Shown one piece after another: positions 54,150 to 63,228 of a DNA stretch of 64,000 nucleotides; the stretch's first letter is position 1, and each line of letters starts with the position of its first letter. Origin of the DNA: JAHIKV01 sp963733145 (GTDB lineage Bacteria; Planctomycetota; Planctomycetia; Pirellulales; Thermoguttaceae); the NCBI GenBank assembly GCA_963733145.1, contig CAVTCJ010000001.1, positions 248,001 to 312,000 on the forward strand, written 5' to 3'. The notes under the pieces were generated by a model, which did no database searches, was not told where the DNA came from, and was given only the letters and a program-made list of their open reading frames with translations. The position numbers were made by a program, and so were the translations under genes.

Positions 54150-54383
54150 GTGAAAAACTGGGACCTGAACACCGCCGCGGGCAAGATCGAGATGTCGCTG
54201 AAAACGCTGCGCACCACCCTGGCGGCGGTCGATCGCCAGTGGAACGACGCGGCCTACAGTCAATTTCAGGAGACCCATCTCTCGACGGTCGAGCCGAATG
54301 CGCGAAGCATGATCGACGCCATTTCCAAACTGAACGAAGTTCTCCTCGCCGCCGAGCGCCAATGCGGCGACGAAAGCATGTAA
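54150..54383 (+). CDS. WXG100-like protein 2
   Basis: A 77-residue protein from a GTG at 54150 (MKNWDLNTAAGKIEMSLKTL). The turn is DRQWNDAAYSQFQETHLSTV, again W-x-D rather than W-x-G, with the second helix PNARSMIDAISKLNEVLLAA. Short spacing (11 bases) to the ATPase gene suggests one operon. With protein 1 it could form a heterodimer, as EsxA/EsxB do; that is inference. Confidence 0.75.
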   Translation: MKNWDLNTAAGKIEMSLKTLRTTLAAVDRQWNDAAYSQFQETHLSTVEPNARSMIDAISKLNEVLLAAERQCGDESM

Positions 54384-54394
54384 CGAGACCGATT

Positions 54395-57300
54395 ATGTCC
54401 GATTCCTTCACTCCCGACGGCCCGCAACGGTTGCTCAGCGATTTGTGCCGCCTGGTGGCCGAGCGGCGGAAGGTCGAGGAGGAGTCGCAAACCGATCTGG
54501 TCTCCGAGGGGGACACGTCGGAGAAGGATTTCCAGCAATCGCAGGAGTCTTCGGCCGAGGATTTCCGCGCCAAAAAGGAAGCGACCGAGGCGGAGTTCGT
54601 CGCGGCCCGCGAGGCGGTGGAAACAAAATACAAAGCCGAGCGCGAGGGGCTGGAAAAAGCCTACGAATCGGTCCGGGCCGAAATCGAGGCCCGGCACGCC
54701 GCCGACCTGCAAGCCGCCCAACAGACGCTGCAAGATTCGCACTGGGAGGCGATCGAGGCCTCCGACGCCGCGCGGGGCGGGTTGAACATGCCCATGAAGG
54801 AACTGCTCGCCGGCTTGGACGAGCGCTGGCAGCAGTTGCAAGAGTTGCTGCAACAGGCGGTGGCCATCATGCAGTATCGGGGGTTCTGGGACGACCTGCC
54901 GCCACCGACTCCGACGGCGGTGGTGCTGGAAGATCACCCCGGCCGGCGGTTTTGCCACGCCCTGGACAAGGCCCAAGCTCAGGCCCGCGCGCTGGCCGAA
55001 CAACGTTTGCCCGGCTGGTTTCACGGAGCGCGGCCCATGGCGCTGTTCTTCCTGTTGTGGATCATCGCCGCCGTTCCCAGCGGATTCTTGCTGGGCTGGC
55101 TGGATTGGCTCTGGGCGCCGGTCAGTTGCGGCGCGGCGGCCCTTGTCGGGGCCGTCGTCGGAGGATGGACTTATCGCATTGCCAAGCGGCGCTCGGTCGC
55201 CGGATACCTCGCCTTGCGGCAAACCATGCTCGAGGCCGGCCTGGGAAATCCGGCCGTCCTGGAAGCCGCCAAGACCGATTGCCGAAAATTGGACGCCGCC
55301 ATTATCGCCCGGCACAAGGAACAGACCAAACAAGCCGACAAACAGTTCGCCGCCGCCAACGAAAAGATCGAACGCCGCCGCGCCGAGGACCTGCACCGGG
55401 CGGAAAGCACCTATCCCAAAAAACTGGCCGATCTGGACGCCTGGCGCGAAGCCGTCTGGCATAAGATCGAGGACAAATATCCTCCGCTGCTCACCCGGAT
55501 GGAAGCGGATTACCTGGCCGATTCCGAGCGCCGCCGCGACGACCACGTCCGCGCCGTGGCGGAAAGCCGGGAGCGTTTCGAGCGCCGCTGGAGCGAGATG
55601 TCCGAGCGCTGGCGGGAGGGCTTGGAGCAGTTCCGCCGCACGGCCGAAGAATCTTTTCGGGCGTCGCGGGAGTCGTTCCCCGACTGGAACAACAGCGAGT
55701 GGGAGGACTGGACGCCGCCGACCGAGATTCCTCCGGCGATTCCGCTGGCTCACACCAAGGTGAAGCTGTCCGATCTGAAAGGGGGCGTGCCCGAGGACCC
55801 CCGGCTGCGCCCCGAATGCACCGAGTACACGGTGCCGCTGGCGCTGCCCTTTCCGCGCCGCTCGCTGCTGTTGTTGAAGGCCGACGGGCCCGGCCGCGCC
55901 GCCGCCGTGGAAATGATGCAGAGCGCGATGCTGCGGATGCTCAGTTCGATGCCGCCCAGCAAGGTCCGCTTCACGATCATCGACCCGGTCGGGTTGGGCG
56001 AAAACTTTTCGGCCTTCATGCACCTGGCCGACTTCGACGAGCAGTTGGTGGCCAGCCGCATCTGGACCGACGCCTCGCACATCGAACAGCGTCTGGCCGA
56101 TCTGACGAAACACATGGAGAACGTCATCCAGGTGTACCTCCGCAAGGAGTTCCGCTCGATCGAGGAGTACAACGCCTTCGCCGGCGAGATGGCCGAGCCG
56201 TATCGGGTGCTGGCGATCGCCAACTTTCCGGCCAATTTTTCCGAGGCGGCCGTGGCCCGGCTGAAGAGCATCATCGCCAGCGGCGGCCGCTGCGGCGTGT
56301 TCGTCATCCTCAGCGTCGACACGAAGGCCCCCGCTGCCGCGCAACGTCCAGGTGTCCGACCTCGAGTCCGAAGCGCCTGGTGCTCTCCTGGAAGCAGGGG
56401 CGATTCACCTGGAAGCACCCCGAGTTCGGACGGCTGGCGGTGGACTTCCCCCCGCCGCCGCCGGTCGAGCGGTTCAAGCAGATCGTCCGCACCGTGGGCG
56501 CCGCGGCACGCGAGAGCGGCCGGGTCGAAGTACCCTTCTCCTGCATCATTCCCGAGGAAAAAGACTGGTGGACCGCCGACGGCCGGGCGGGCATCGACGT
56601 CCCCCTGGGCCGCGCCGGGGCCATGAAACTCCAGCACCTCAACCTCGGCAGCGGCACCTCGCAGCACGTGCTGATCTCGGGCAAGACCGGCTCGGGCAAG
56701 TCCACGCTGCTGCACGTGCTGATTACAAACCTGGCCCTGCGCTACGCGCCGGACGAAGTGGAACTGTACCTGATCGACTTCAAAAAGGGCGTCGAGTTCA
56801 AGGCCTACGCCCGATCGGCGTTGCCCCACGCGCGGGTCGTGGCCATCGAGAGCGAGCGGGAGTTCGGCCTGAGCGTGTTGCAGAAGCTCGACTCCGAGCT
56901 GCGCGACCGCGGCGACTTGTTCCGCCGCCGCGGGCTGCAGGACCTGAAGGGCTATCGCAATGCCGAGCCCGACGCCCGGCTGCCGCGGATCCTGCTGGTG
57001 ATTGACGAGTTCCAGGAGCTATTCACCGAGGACGACCGGATCGCCCAGGACTCGGCGTTGCTGTTGGACCGGCTGGTTCGCCAGGGGCGTGCCTTCGGCA
57101 TCCACGTGATGCTCGGTTCGCAGACCCTCGGCGGGGCCTACACGCTGGCCCGCAGCACGATCGGCCAGATGGCGGTGCGGATCGCCTTGCAGTGCAGCGA
57201 GTCTGACGCGCATCTGATCCTCAGCGAGGACAACACGGCGGCCCGGCTGCTGACCCGGCCCGGCGAGGCGATCTACAACGACGCCAACGGACTGTACGAA

Positions 57301-58516
57301 GGGAACCATCCGTTCCAGGTGGTCTGGCTGCCGGACAACGAGCGCGACGATTACCTCGAACGCATCGACAAGCTCCAGGAACGGCGGGGGTTCAAGTCGC
57401 AGCCGCAGATCGTCTTCGAGGGGAACGTGCTCTCCGACCTGGGCGACAACGAGAATTTGAAGGAGTTGCTCATGGCCACCGAGTGGCCGGCGGAGGCCCC
57501 GGCCGCCCATGCCTGGCTCGGCTCGGCGGTAGCCATCAAGGAACCGACCTCGGCGGCATTTCTGCGCCAGAATGGCAGCAACCTGCTGATGGTCGGCCAC
57601 CGCGAGGAGGCTGCCCTCGGCGTGCTGTCCGGCTGCTTTGTGAGCCTGGCAGCGCAGCACTCTCCGGGGGTCACTGGTCAGGGGTCAGGGATCAGAGGGC
57701 TGGCCGCTTCAGCGGCCAGTGCGAAAAGATCGGAGGTCAGAGGTCAGAGATCAGAGGTCGGAGGTCAGCAGAATGACCGTTTAGCCGCCGCGTCCACGCG
57801 GCGTCGTAGCGGCTTGGAGGACGGCAATCGGAAAGACGCAGCAAGCGACGCCTCTAATCCCCAATCCCCAATCGCAAATCCCTCCGACGGGACCGGGGCG
57901 AAGTTCTACATCCTCGACGGCATGAGGGCCGATGCGCCCGAGGTCGGCTTCTGGAATCGGCTGGCCGCCGCCGCGCCGCACGAAGTGAAAATCGGCGGCA
58001 TTAAAGAGGCGGCGGGGCTGATCGGCGAACTGGCCGCCGAACTCTCCGCCCGCCGCCAGGAAGGGAGCGAAAACGCCGCCGCCCGTCTACCTGTTCCTCT
58101 ACAACCTGGGCCGCTTCCGCGACCTGCGGAAGGAGGACGAATACGGCTTTTCCAGCGGCGGGGACGAGGAACCGGCCAGCCCGGCGAAACAACTTGCCGC
58201 CTTGCTCGGCGACGGCCCGCCGCTGGGCATCCACACGCTGATCTGGTGCGACACGTTCGCCAACGTCTCGCGGATGCTCGACCGGCGGGTGATGCAGGAT
58301 TTCGAGATGCGCGTCCTCTTCCAGATGAACGCCAACGATTCGAGCAGCTTGATGGACTCGCCCGAGGCCGCCAAACTCGGCGTGCATCGGGCCATCCTCT
58401 ACGACGAAGGCCAGGGCCTGGCCGAAAAGTTCCGCCCCTACGGACTGCCTCGTCCCGAGTATCTGGCTTGGGTCAAGAAACAGTTGGACCAGTGGGCAAA
58501 AAACGTAAAAAAGTAG
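54395..58516 (+). CDS. EssC/FtsK-like membrane ATPase of a type VII-like system (three frame corrections)
   Basis: About 1372 residues. N-terminal coiled coil (about 20-140), membrane hairpin at about 214-262 (MALFFLLWIIAAVPSGFLLG; WAPVSCGAAALVGAVVGGW), a second coiled coil (270-420), then three FtsK/SpoIIIE-like domains. D1 is degenerate (LKADGPGRAAAVEMM; FTIIDPVGLGE), D2 canonical (Walker A SGKTGSGKSTLL, Walker B ILLVIDEFQEL), D3 degenerate (LLMVGHREEAALG). The layout matches EssC/EccC motors of type VII secretion. Extra C near 56330, 56376 and 58078 break the frame; removing all three restores one gene. Repeat text at 57661-57895 is read in frame between D2 and D3. Confidence 0.83.
57661..57895 (+). 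repeat. Repeat-derived insertion in the EssC-like gene
   Basis: GGTCAGGGGTCAGGGATCAG-type 9-mers, GGCCGCTTCAGCGGCC and GCCGCGTCCACGCGGCG hairpins, and CCCCAATCCCCAATCG text. It adds about 78 codons with no stop, between ATPase domains D2 and D3. The same texts occur at intergenic sites elsewhere in the window. Confidence 0.8.
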
Positions 58517-58520
58517 ATTG

Positions 58521-58838
58521 CTACTCCAACTTCACCGAGGCCAGCTTCAGCGGTGCGCCGCAGCGGGGGCAGTAGACGAACGAGAACGACGCCTCGTGCG
58601 AACACTCGGGGCAAATCTTCTTCCGCCGCATGATGGCGGAGCCGGAAGAGTCTTTTTTCTCGGCCTTCTCGTCGTCTTCGGTGACGACTCCTCCGCCCAC
58701 CTGTGGAGAACTCATAATGGCCAGCACGTCGTCGTCGGAGATCGAAGAGCCGGCTTGAGTTTGAGAGGCACACTTCGGGCACCCGCCCCCCGTTTGCTCG
58801 GGATTGTACCAGTGGCCTTTAGGGCATTTTACCGCCAT
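58521..58838 (-). CDS. Double zinc-ribbon protein
   Basis: A 105-residue protein with two Cys pairs at the start (CPKGHWYNPEQTGGGCPKC) and two near the end (ICPECSHEASFSFVYCPRCG), separated by an acidic linker. It faces the EssC-like gene, their stops only five bases apart. I know of similar zinc-ribbon proteins near planctomycete FHA or type VII-like genes, so a link to the neighbouring locus is possible but not shown. Confidence 0.7.
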   Translation of the reverse strand: MAVKCPKGHWYNPEQTGGGCPKCASQTQAGSSISDDDVLAIMSSPQVGGGVVTEDDEKAEKKDSSGSAIMRRKKICPECSHEASFSFVYCPRCGAPLKLASVKLE

Positions 58839-58969
58839 GAAAAGAGCTCCCAGCCGTCGAGAATCCGGGCAGCAAGCACGTCATTCGGGGGGAATCGCTA
58901 ATTCAATAATAACACTTTTCGCCGATCCGTCAAGCGCAATGCTCACATATCAGTCAATGCCGGTCGAGA

Positions 58970-59290
58970 CTATATTCCCAGTTGCCGCCTGATCGCCTGT
59001 TCAACCTGCTCGAGGTCGGCGTCGGACAAACGACCGGATTTGTTGCTCAGACGGGCCTTGCTAACGGTGGCGATCTGATCGGCCAGGGCCTTGTTTTGCC
59101 GGTTGCCCAATATCACGTAAGCCTCGCTCGGATAGAGCCGATCCACTTTGCTCGTCAACGGCACGACCTGCACCCGGTTGAGGTGCCGATTGGAGACGTC
59201 GTTGCTGACGATCACCGCGGGCCGTTGTTTGCGGATCTCGCCGCCGAAGGACGGATCGAAATCGACCCACCAGACCTCACCGCGTTGCAT
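58970..59290 (-). CDS. mazF: MazF/PemK-family toxin
   Basis: A 106-residue MazF-like endoribonuclease: MQRGEVWWVDFDPSFGGEIR, KQRPAVIVSNDVSNRHLNRV, VVPLTSKVDRLYPSEAYVIL, then DQIATVSKARLSNKSGRLS. The Arg-Pro and Thr of the active site are present. It overlaps the antitoxin gene by 14 bases, the usual order. MazF cleaves RNA at short motifs; the recognition sequence cannot be read from here. Confidence 0.93.
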   Translation of the reverse strand: MQRGEVWWVDFDPSFGGEIRKQRPAVIVSNDVSNRHLNRVQVVPLTSKVDRLYPSEAYVILGNRQNKALADQIATVSKARLSNKSGRLSDADLEQVEQAIRRQLGI

Positions 59291-59507
59291 CGTAGGCGTC
59301 CTCCACGGTGGCTTCCGACCATTCCAGGGCTTCCGTCTCCCGGCTCTCGTCCAGCGCCATCAGCCGGTAGCCCTCCTCCATGTCGGAATCAGTCAGTTGC
59401 GGCCGCACCAGCGCCTCGATGAACTGGCTGATGTTCCCTCGCCCGACGGTCTTGTGCAGACGGTTATAGACGTCTTCGTCGATCGTGATGGTGAGTTTCT
59501 TGTGCAT
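59277..59507 (-). CDS. Ribbon-helix-helix antitoxin of MazF
   Basis: A 76-residue protein with an RHH N-terminus (KKLTITIDEDVYNRLHKTVG, RGNISQFIEALVRPQL) and an acidic C-terminal tail (EETEALEWSEATVEDAY type) that would bind the toxin. It is RHH rather than AbrB-like MazE. It probably represses its own promoter at 59525-59572. Confidence 0.88.
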   Translation of the reverse strand: MHKKLTITIDEDVYNRLHKTVGRGNISQFIEALVRPQLTDSDMEEGYRLMALDESRETEALEWSEATVEDAYDATR

Positions 59508-59524
59508 GGAAGACTCCCCTTTCG

Positions 59525-59572
59525 GGTATACGTATGATATACGTATTATACCATCCTTACCGGACAGTACAA
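59525..59572 (-). promoter_or_regulatory. MazEF promoter and operator
   Basis: On the minus strand TTGTAC (59567-59572), 16 bases, and a perfect TATAAT (59545-59550). Two TATACGTAT sites (59527-59535 and 59538-59546), 11 bases apart, lie within GGTATA...TATACC (59525-59552) and overlap the -10, as expected for an RHH operator. Confidence 0.75.
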
Positions 59573-59612
59573 GACAAAGTGGGCCAGCGGTTGCCGCCGG
59601 ATGCGACGTCCC

Positions 59613-60908
59613 TTACAGCGAACTGAGCTTCGTGAAGTTGAGCGTCGTGTACATGGGGAACACACCGTAGAGCCCGCGCGTGAAGACCAGGTCGATGAAG
59701 TCGTCGGCGATGAGGATCGGGCTTTTCGGCACGATGATGATGTCCGAATCGTCGATCCAGATTTCACCCCGCGGAGTGGGGTTGTTGCCCAATAGCGCGG
59801 CCTGGAGGTCGATCATCGTGGCCAGCAGCCGCCAATCGTCGCCGCGGCGGAAGACGACGATCTGCCGCAGGTTGGCCCCCACCCGCCAACTGCCCGCCAT
59901 GCTGATCGCCTGAATGGCGGTGGTCGGGCCGGTCAACTCGAAACGGCCGGGGTTGTTCACCTCGCCCACCACGTAGACGTAACGCGGCGCCCGCTGCTGA
60001 AGAATGGGAATGATTTGGATTCCCTCGACGATCTGCCGGTAGCGCTCGTTCAACTCGGTTTGGAACTCGGGCAAAGTCAGTCCCTGGGCCTGGATCGAGC
60101 CGATGGCCGGCAGCGAGACGGTTCCCTCGGGGGTGATGCGGGCGAATTGGCTCTGGCCGCCGATGCCCGCCCGGCGATCCACCGTCGCCCGTAGGTCTTC
60201 CAGCTTCGTGTTCACCTTCAGGGGCGTAACCGTGATGGCCGGAATTTTGTAGTACTTCCGATATTTCTCCTCGAGCGAATCGCGGAGTTGGGTCACCGTC
60301 AGCCCCGTGGCGTGGACTTGGCCCAAGAGCCGCAGGGTGATCGTGCCGTCCGGTTGCAGGAGCAGGTCGCGGTTGATCTCCGAATCGGTGAATGATTCCA
60401 CCTGAATCTCGTCGCCGACGTTCAGGCGGTAGGGCGTGGGAGTCTCCTCCCGCGTCAGACGATAGGTCATGTCGAGTTGATCGTCGACCCGGAGGCGGTA
60501 CTCGGCAACGTGGGCCAGCCGGGCGTGTCCGACGTATTCGCCCTGGGCGTAGGCCTGCCACTCGCTCACGCGGCACGCCTCCCAGCCGCGCCGGTTGCAG
60601 CGACAGGTGGAACCGTCCACACAACGGATGTCGCACGGCGCGGCGGGGCCCAGCGCCTGGCACAGGAGAATAGAATGTCGCTCCTCAGGGGTATTTGAGG
60701 CAACGCGCGCCGAGCCGATCCCGGCATGGCGAGGCCCCGCCGGAGCGGCCACGCCCGTCGGAGCGATTTGTTCTCCCGTGTTTCCTTCCGCCGGCCAACA
60801 TGCAAGCGCCGATACGGCCGCCGCCGCCAAGTATACGCAAAGCGTCCGCTGCCAGTTCATGGAAATAAACGGCGGCGTCGCGTCATGATGGCTGAAGTTG
60901 CGTTCCAT
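59613..60908 (-). CDS. Polysaccharide export protein (Wza-like)
   Basis: A 431-residue outer-membrane polysaccharide exporter-type protein. Signal peptide at about 17-40. A Cys-rich stretch follows (CDIRCVDGSTCRCN), then the Poly_export domain (PYRLNVGDEIQVESFTDSEI; LLQPDGTITLRLLGQVHATG) and an SLBB domain (YVVGEVNNPGRFELTGPTTA; IQAISMAGSWRVGANLRQIV), with an end like DIIIVPKSPI. No lipobox is seen, unlike E. coli Wza. No tyrosine kinase or Wzx/Wzy gene is adjacent, so the polymer is unknown. Confidence 0.88.
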   Translation of the reverse strand: MERNFSHHDATPPFISMNWQRTLCVYLAAAAVSALACWPAEGNTGEQIAPTGVAAPAGPRHAGIGSARVASNTPEERHSILLCQALGPAAPCDIRCVDGSTCRCNRRGWEACRVSEWQAYAQGEYVGHARLAHVAEYRLRVDDQLDMTYRLTREETPTPYRLNVGDEIQVESFTDSEINRDLLLQPDGTITLRLLGQVHATGLTVTQLRDSLEEKYRKYYKIPAITVTPLKVNTKLEDLRATVDRRAGIGGQSQFARITPEGTVSLPAIGSIQAQGLTLPEFQTELNERYRQIVEGIQIIPILQQRAPRYVYVVGEVNNPGRFELTGPTTAIQAISMAGSWRVGANLRQIVVFRRGDDWRLLATMIDLQAALLGNNPTPRGEIWIDDSDIIIVPKSPILIADDFIDLVFTRGLYGVFPMYTTLNFTKLSSL

Positions 60909-60941
60909 GGCAGTTTCTAAAATGTGCTCAATTTCCAAACC

Positions 60942-61024
60942 GTAGGGTGGGACAAGCGAAGTGCGGTCCCACCACGATTTTCACCGTTGTTGGCGGGACA
61001 GCGCTTCGCTTGTCCCACCCTACG
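60942..61024. repeat. Palindromic repeat, family B copy 4
   Basis: The same GTAGGGTGGGACAAGCGAAG arms, between the TPR gene and the export gene. Confidence 0.9.
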
Positions 61025-61028
61025 TATC

Positions 61029-62411
61029 CTAATATGTTCTCGATTTCCAGTATTCCCTCTGAGCGGCGGCCGGAGTGGGCGCGGTCGGGCGGCGCTCGGC
61101 GGTCCTTCCCGCCGCAGCCGAGCGGTCCGCGGTCCTGACCCCTTCGTCCTTCGGCGGCGGAGCGGCGCCGGGCAAAATCGGAGCGCCGGAGGAGGTTTGC
61201 GAAAGCGTCTGCGGATCGACCCAGCGGACCGGGGCGTTTGCCGCCAACGACAGCGCCCTGCGCCGCGCGACATCGACTTGCTCGCAAGCCGCTTCCTCTC
61301 GTTCCGCGCGCGCGGCGAGCGCGGTTTGGCCCAATTGTCGATAGACCACGGCCAGATTTCGCCAGGTGGTCGATTGCCGGGACAACGATACGCTGTACTC
61401 CAACATTTTTCTGGCGGAGAGATAGTTCCCCGAGCGGGCCAGCATCACGCCCAGGTCGTTGGCCGCCATGTAGTTTTCGGGAAAGACCAGCAGCGCGGCC
61501 TGATAGTAGACTATCGCCTTCGGGGCGGCAGCCGCCACGGATGGGCTCTTCTTGGCGGCCAGGTCGTCGTACAATTTGCCCAGCGCCCGCAAGGCCATCG
61601 ACCCGGCCACCTCGCGCCCCGCCGCCGCGGCAAACTGCTCCTGGGCAAAGGTGAGATAGCATCTCGTGGCCGTCATGGCGGTGATCTTGCCCGTCTCGTT
61701 CTTCAACACGGGCGTGTCGTGGGCGGCGATGATCCGCGGCAGGTCCAACTCGGCCTCGGTCCGCGATCCGTCGGGCAGAAAGTCCTCGGCCTCCTTCAGC
61801 GCGGTCAGGGCCGTCGCCAACGCGCGTCCGTGCGCGTCCGTCTTTTGCTCGGTGTCCAGGCCGTCGGCGATCAATTTCAGCGCGCCGAGGAACTCCGCCC
61901 GCGCCGCGAAGTATGCCCCGCGCCCCGCCAACTCAAATCCATGCAGCGTCTTCCGGTCGGCCTGCCGGGCGATCAACTCCAATTGCTCGGAACGGTTCAG
62001 GTCCGGGTCGGCGGTCTTCAGGGGTGAAGCCTCCGTCGCGGAAAGTTCGCGGGGAGCTTTGGCCGTCTGCGGCGCCGGCCAAGGCGATTGCTCCCCATGC
62101 TCCGCTGTTGTGGTGCGGCCGTCCCGGCTGCGATTTGTTGTGGTGCGGCCGTCCCGGCTGCGATTTGCAGGCGAGACGCCTGCATCACAATCCTGAGCAG
62201 GCGAGACGCCTGCATCACAATCCTGAGCAGGCGAGACGCCTGCACCACAATCGCTTTGCGCCGCCGGTCGCGGCCATGCATTCTGCGTGGGATTGGTCAA
62301 TTCCGGCCCGGATGCCGCGGGGGAATCGGCGTCGAGGCCGAATGAGGGCCGCGGCCAGCCGCAAAGTCCGGCCACCAGCACAATCGGCATAATCCGCATA
62401 ATCCGATACAT
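61029..62411 (-). CDS. Exported TPR protein with in-frame repeat insertion
   Basis: A 460-residue exported protein with signal peptide (MYRIMRIMPIVLVAGLCGWP). After residue 50 comes an insertion of about 50 residues in 10-residue units (CDAGVSPAQD, DGRTTTNRSR). The body is helical with TPR-like units: GRGAYFAARAEFLGALKLIA, ALRALGKLYDDLAAKKS, AIVYYQAALLVFPENYMAAN, WRNLAVVYRQLGQTALAARA. The end is Pro/Ala-rich and ends WKSRTY. It lies directly upstream of the export gene on the same strand and may work with it. Confidence 0.8.
   Translation of the reverse strand: MYRIMRIMPIVLVAGLCGWPRPSFGLDADSPAASGPELTNPTQNAWPRPAAQSDCGAGVSPAQDCDAGVSPAQDCDAGVSPANRSRDGRTTTNRSRDGRTTTAEHGEQSPWPAPQTAKAPRELSATEASPLKTADPDLNRSEQLELIARQADRKTLHGFELAGRGAYFAARAEFLGALKLIADGLDTEQKTDAHGRALATALTALKEAEDFLPDGSRTEAELDLPRIIAAHDTPVLKNETGKITAMTATRCYLTFAQEQFAAAAGREVAGSMALRALGKLYDDLAAKKSPSVAAAAPKAIVYYQAALLVFPENYMAANDLGVMLARSGNYLSARKMLEYSVSLSRQSTTWRNLAVVYRQLGQTALAARAEREEAACEQVDVARRRALSLAANAPVRWVDPQTLSQTSSGAPILPGAAPPPKDEGVRTADRSAAAGRTAERRPTAPTPAAAQREYWKSRTY
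62107..62256. repeat. 30-bp tandem units inside the TPR gene
   Basis: Two units of TGTTGTGGTGCGGCCGTCCC plus ten bases, then three units of GCAGGCGAGACGCCTGCATC plus ten bases. Each second-type unit contains a GCAGGCGAGACGCCTGC hairpin. The period is divisible by three, so coding is kept. Confidence 0.88.
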
Positions 62412-62726
62412 GGCTCTTCCGTGAAAAAGTCGCTCGATTGCAACACACAGCCGTGCAGTCCGTGCCGTCTGCTCCCTCTCTGACCGATCGGCCGGTTATT
62501 CCGGCGGCGCTAAGCAAAAACAGGTCGCGCCGGCTATGACGGCCAGAATCCGCCCGAACAGCCGTCACAAGCGTTCGCGTCGGTTCAATGTTGTGCGACG
62601 GGAAGTTCGCCCCGTTCCATTTAGCCCGCCGTGAATACACGGCGGGACAGAGTTTGGAACTGCAGATGCCTACTCACTGGGGCAATGTAACGATGTGTTA
62701 TGAACATTAACTGAAACCTCGCCAAC
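62412..62726. other. Gap without a visible gene
   Basis: It must hold the TPR gene promoter on the minus strand. I saw no supported ORF and no clear repeat family. Confidence 0.5.
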
Positions 62727-63002
62727 CTATTCGTTACCAGGGGGTTTGCGATGGTTTCTGCGTCTCCGTTCAAGGAAAGCAGCCAAAACAAGAATTAGGC
62801 TCCCAACGAGTGCTGCCTCTAGCGAGAATGCAACCCCCAAAAAAATGGCCCAATACCAATCAATTTGATAACTGTCTGAGTAACGAAACAAAAGGGCGAG
62901 TAACACCCCCCACGGTACGGCGCAAATTACCAACACGCCCCCTGTAAGATATAACCAGTCACGCAGCCGATCGGAGTTTATTCGTTTTGGCGAATCACCC
63001 AT
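62727..63002 (-). CDS. Small two-pass membrane protein
   Basis: A 91-residue protein with two membrane segments (WLYLTGGVLVICAVPWGVLL; AIFLGVAFSLEAALVGSLIL) and a basic tail. ATG 63002 follows AGGTGG; a GTG three codons upstream is also possible. No family is recognised. Base use is less GC-rich than in its neighbours. Confidence 0.55.
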   Translation of the reverse strand: MGDSPKRINSDRLRDWLYLTGGVLVICAVPWGVLLALLFRYSDSYQIDWYWAIFLGVAFSLEAALVGSLILVLAAFLERRRRNHRKPPGNE

Positions 63003-63228
63003 AGATGCCACCTAAGAAGAGCAACCAATTCCAGCGTAAATAGATTTGGATACAAGTCAATAGACACTCCCGTCTTGGATGCAACATCTATTTATGTATT
63101 CTTCCACAATTTCACCACACTTCGGGCAATTGACATTTTCAGCAGTTCCATACACAATACGGCTCCCCCTTGACGGCGGGCAGGACGCTCTTCAACCTTG
63201 ACGATCACCCATTCTGGAGAATCCAATC

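Noticed and set aside
55699..56330. Separate gene start within the EssC-like gene
   Set aside because: This frame becomes protein-like only after about 56380; the earlier part is shadow, and the ATPase is one gene with indels.
62107..62256. CRISPR array
   Set aside because: The units are directly joined without spacers, contain hairpins and are coding; there are no cas genes in the window.
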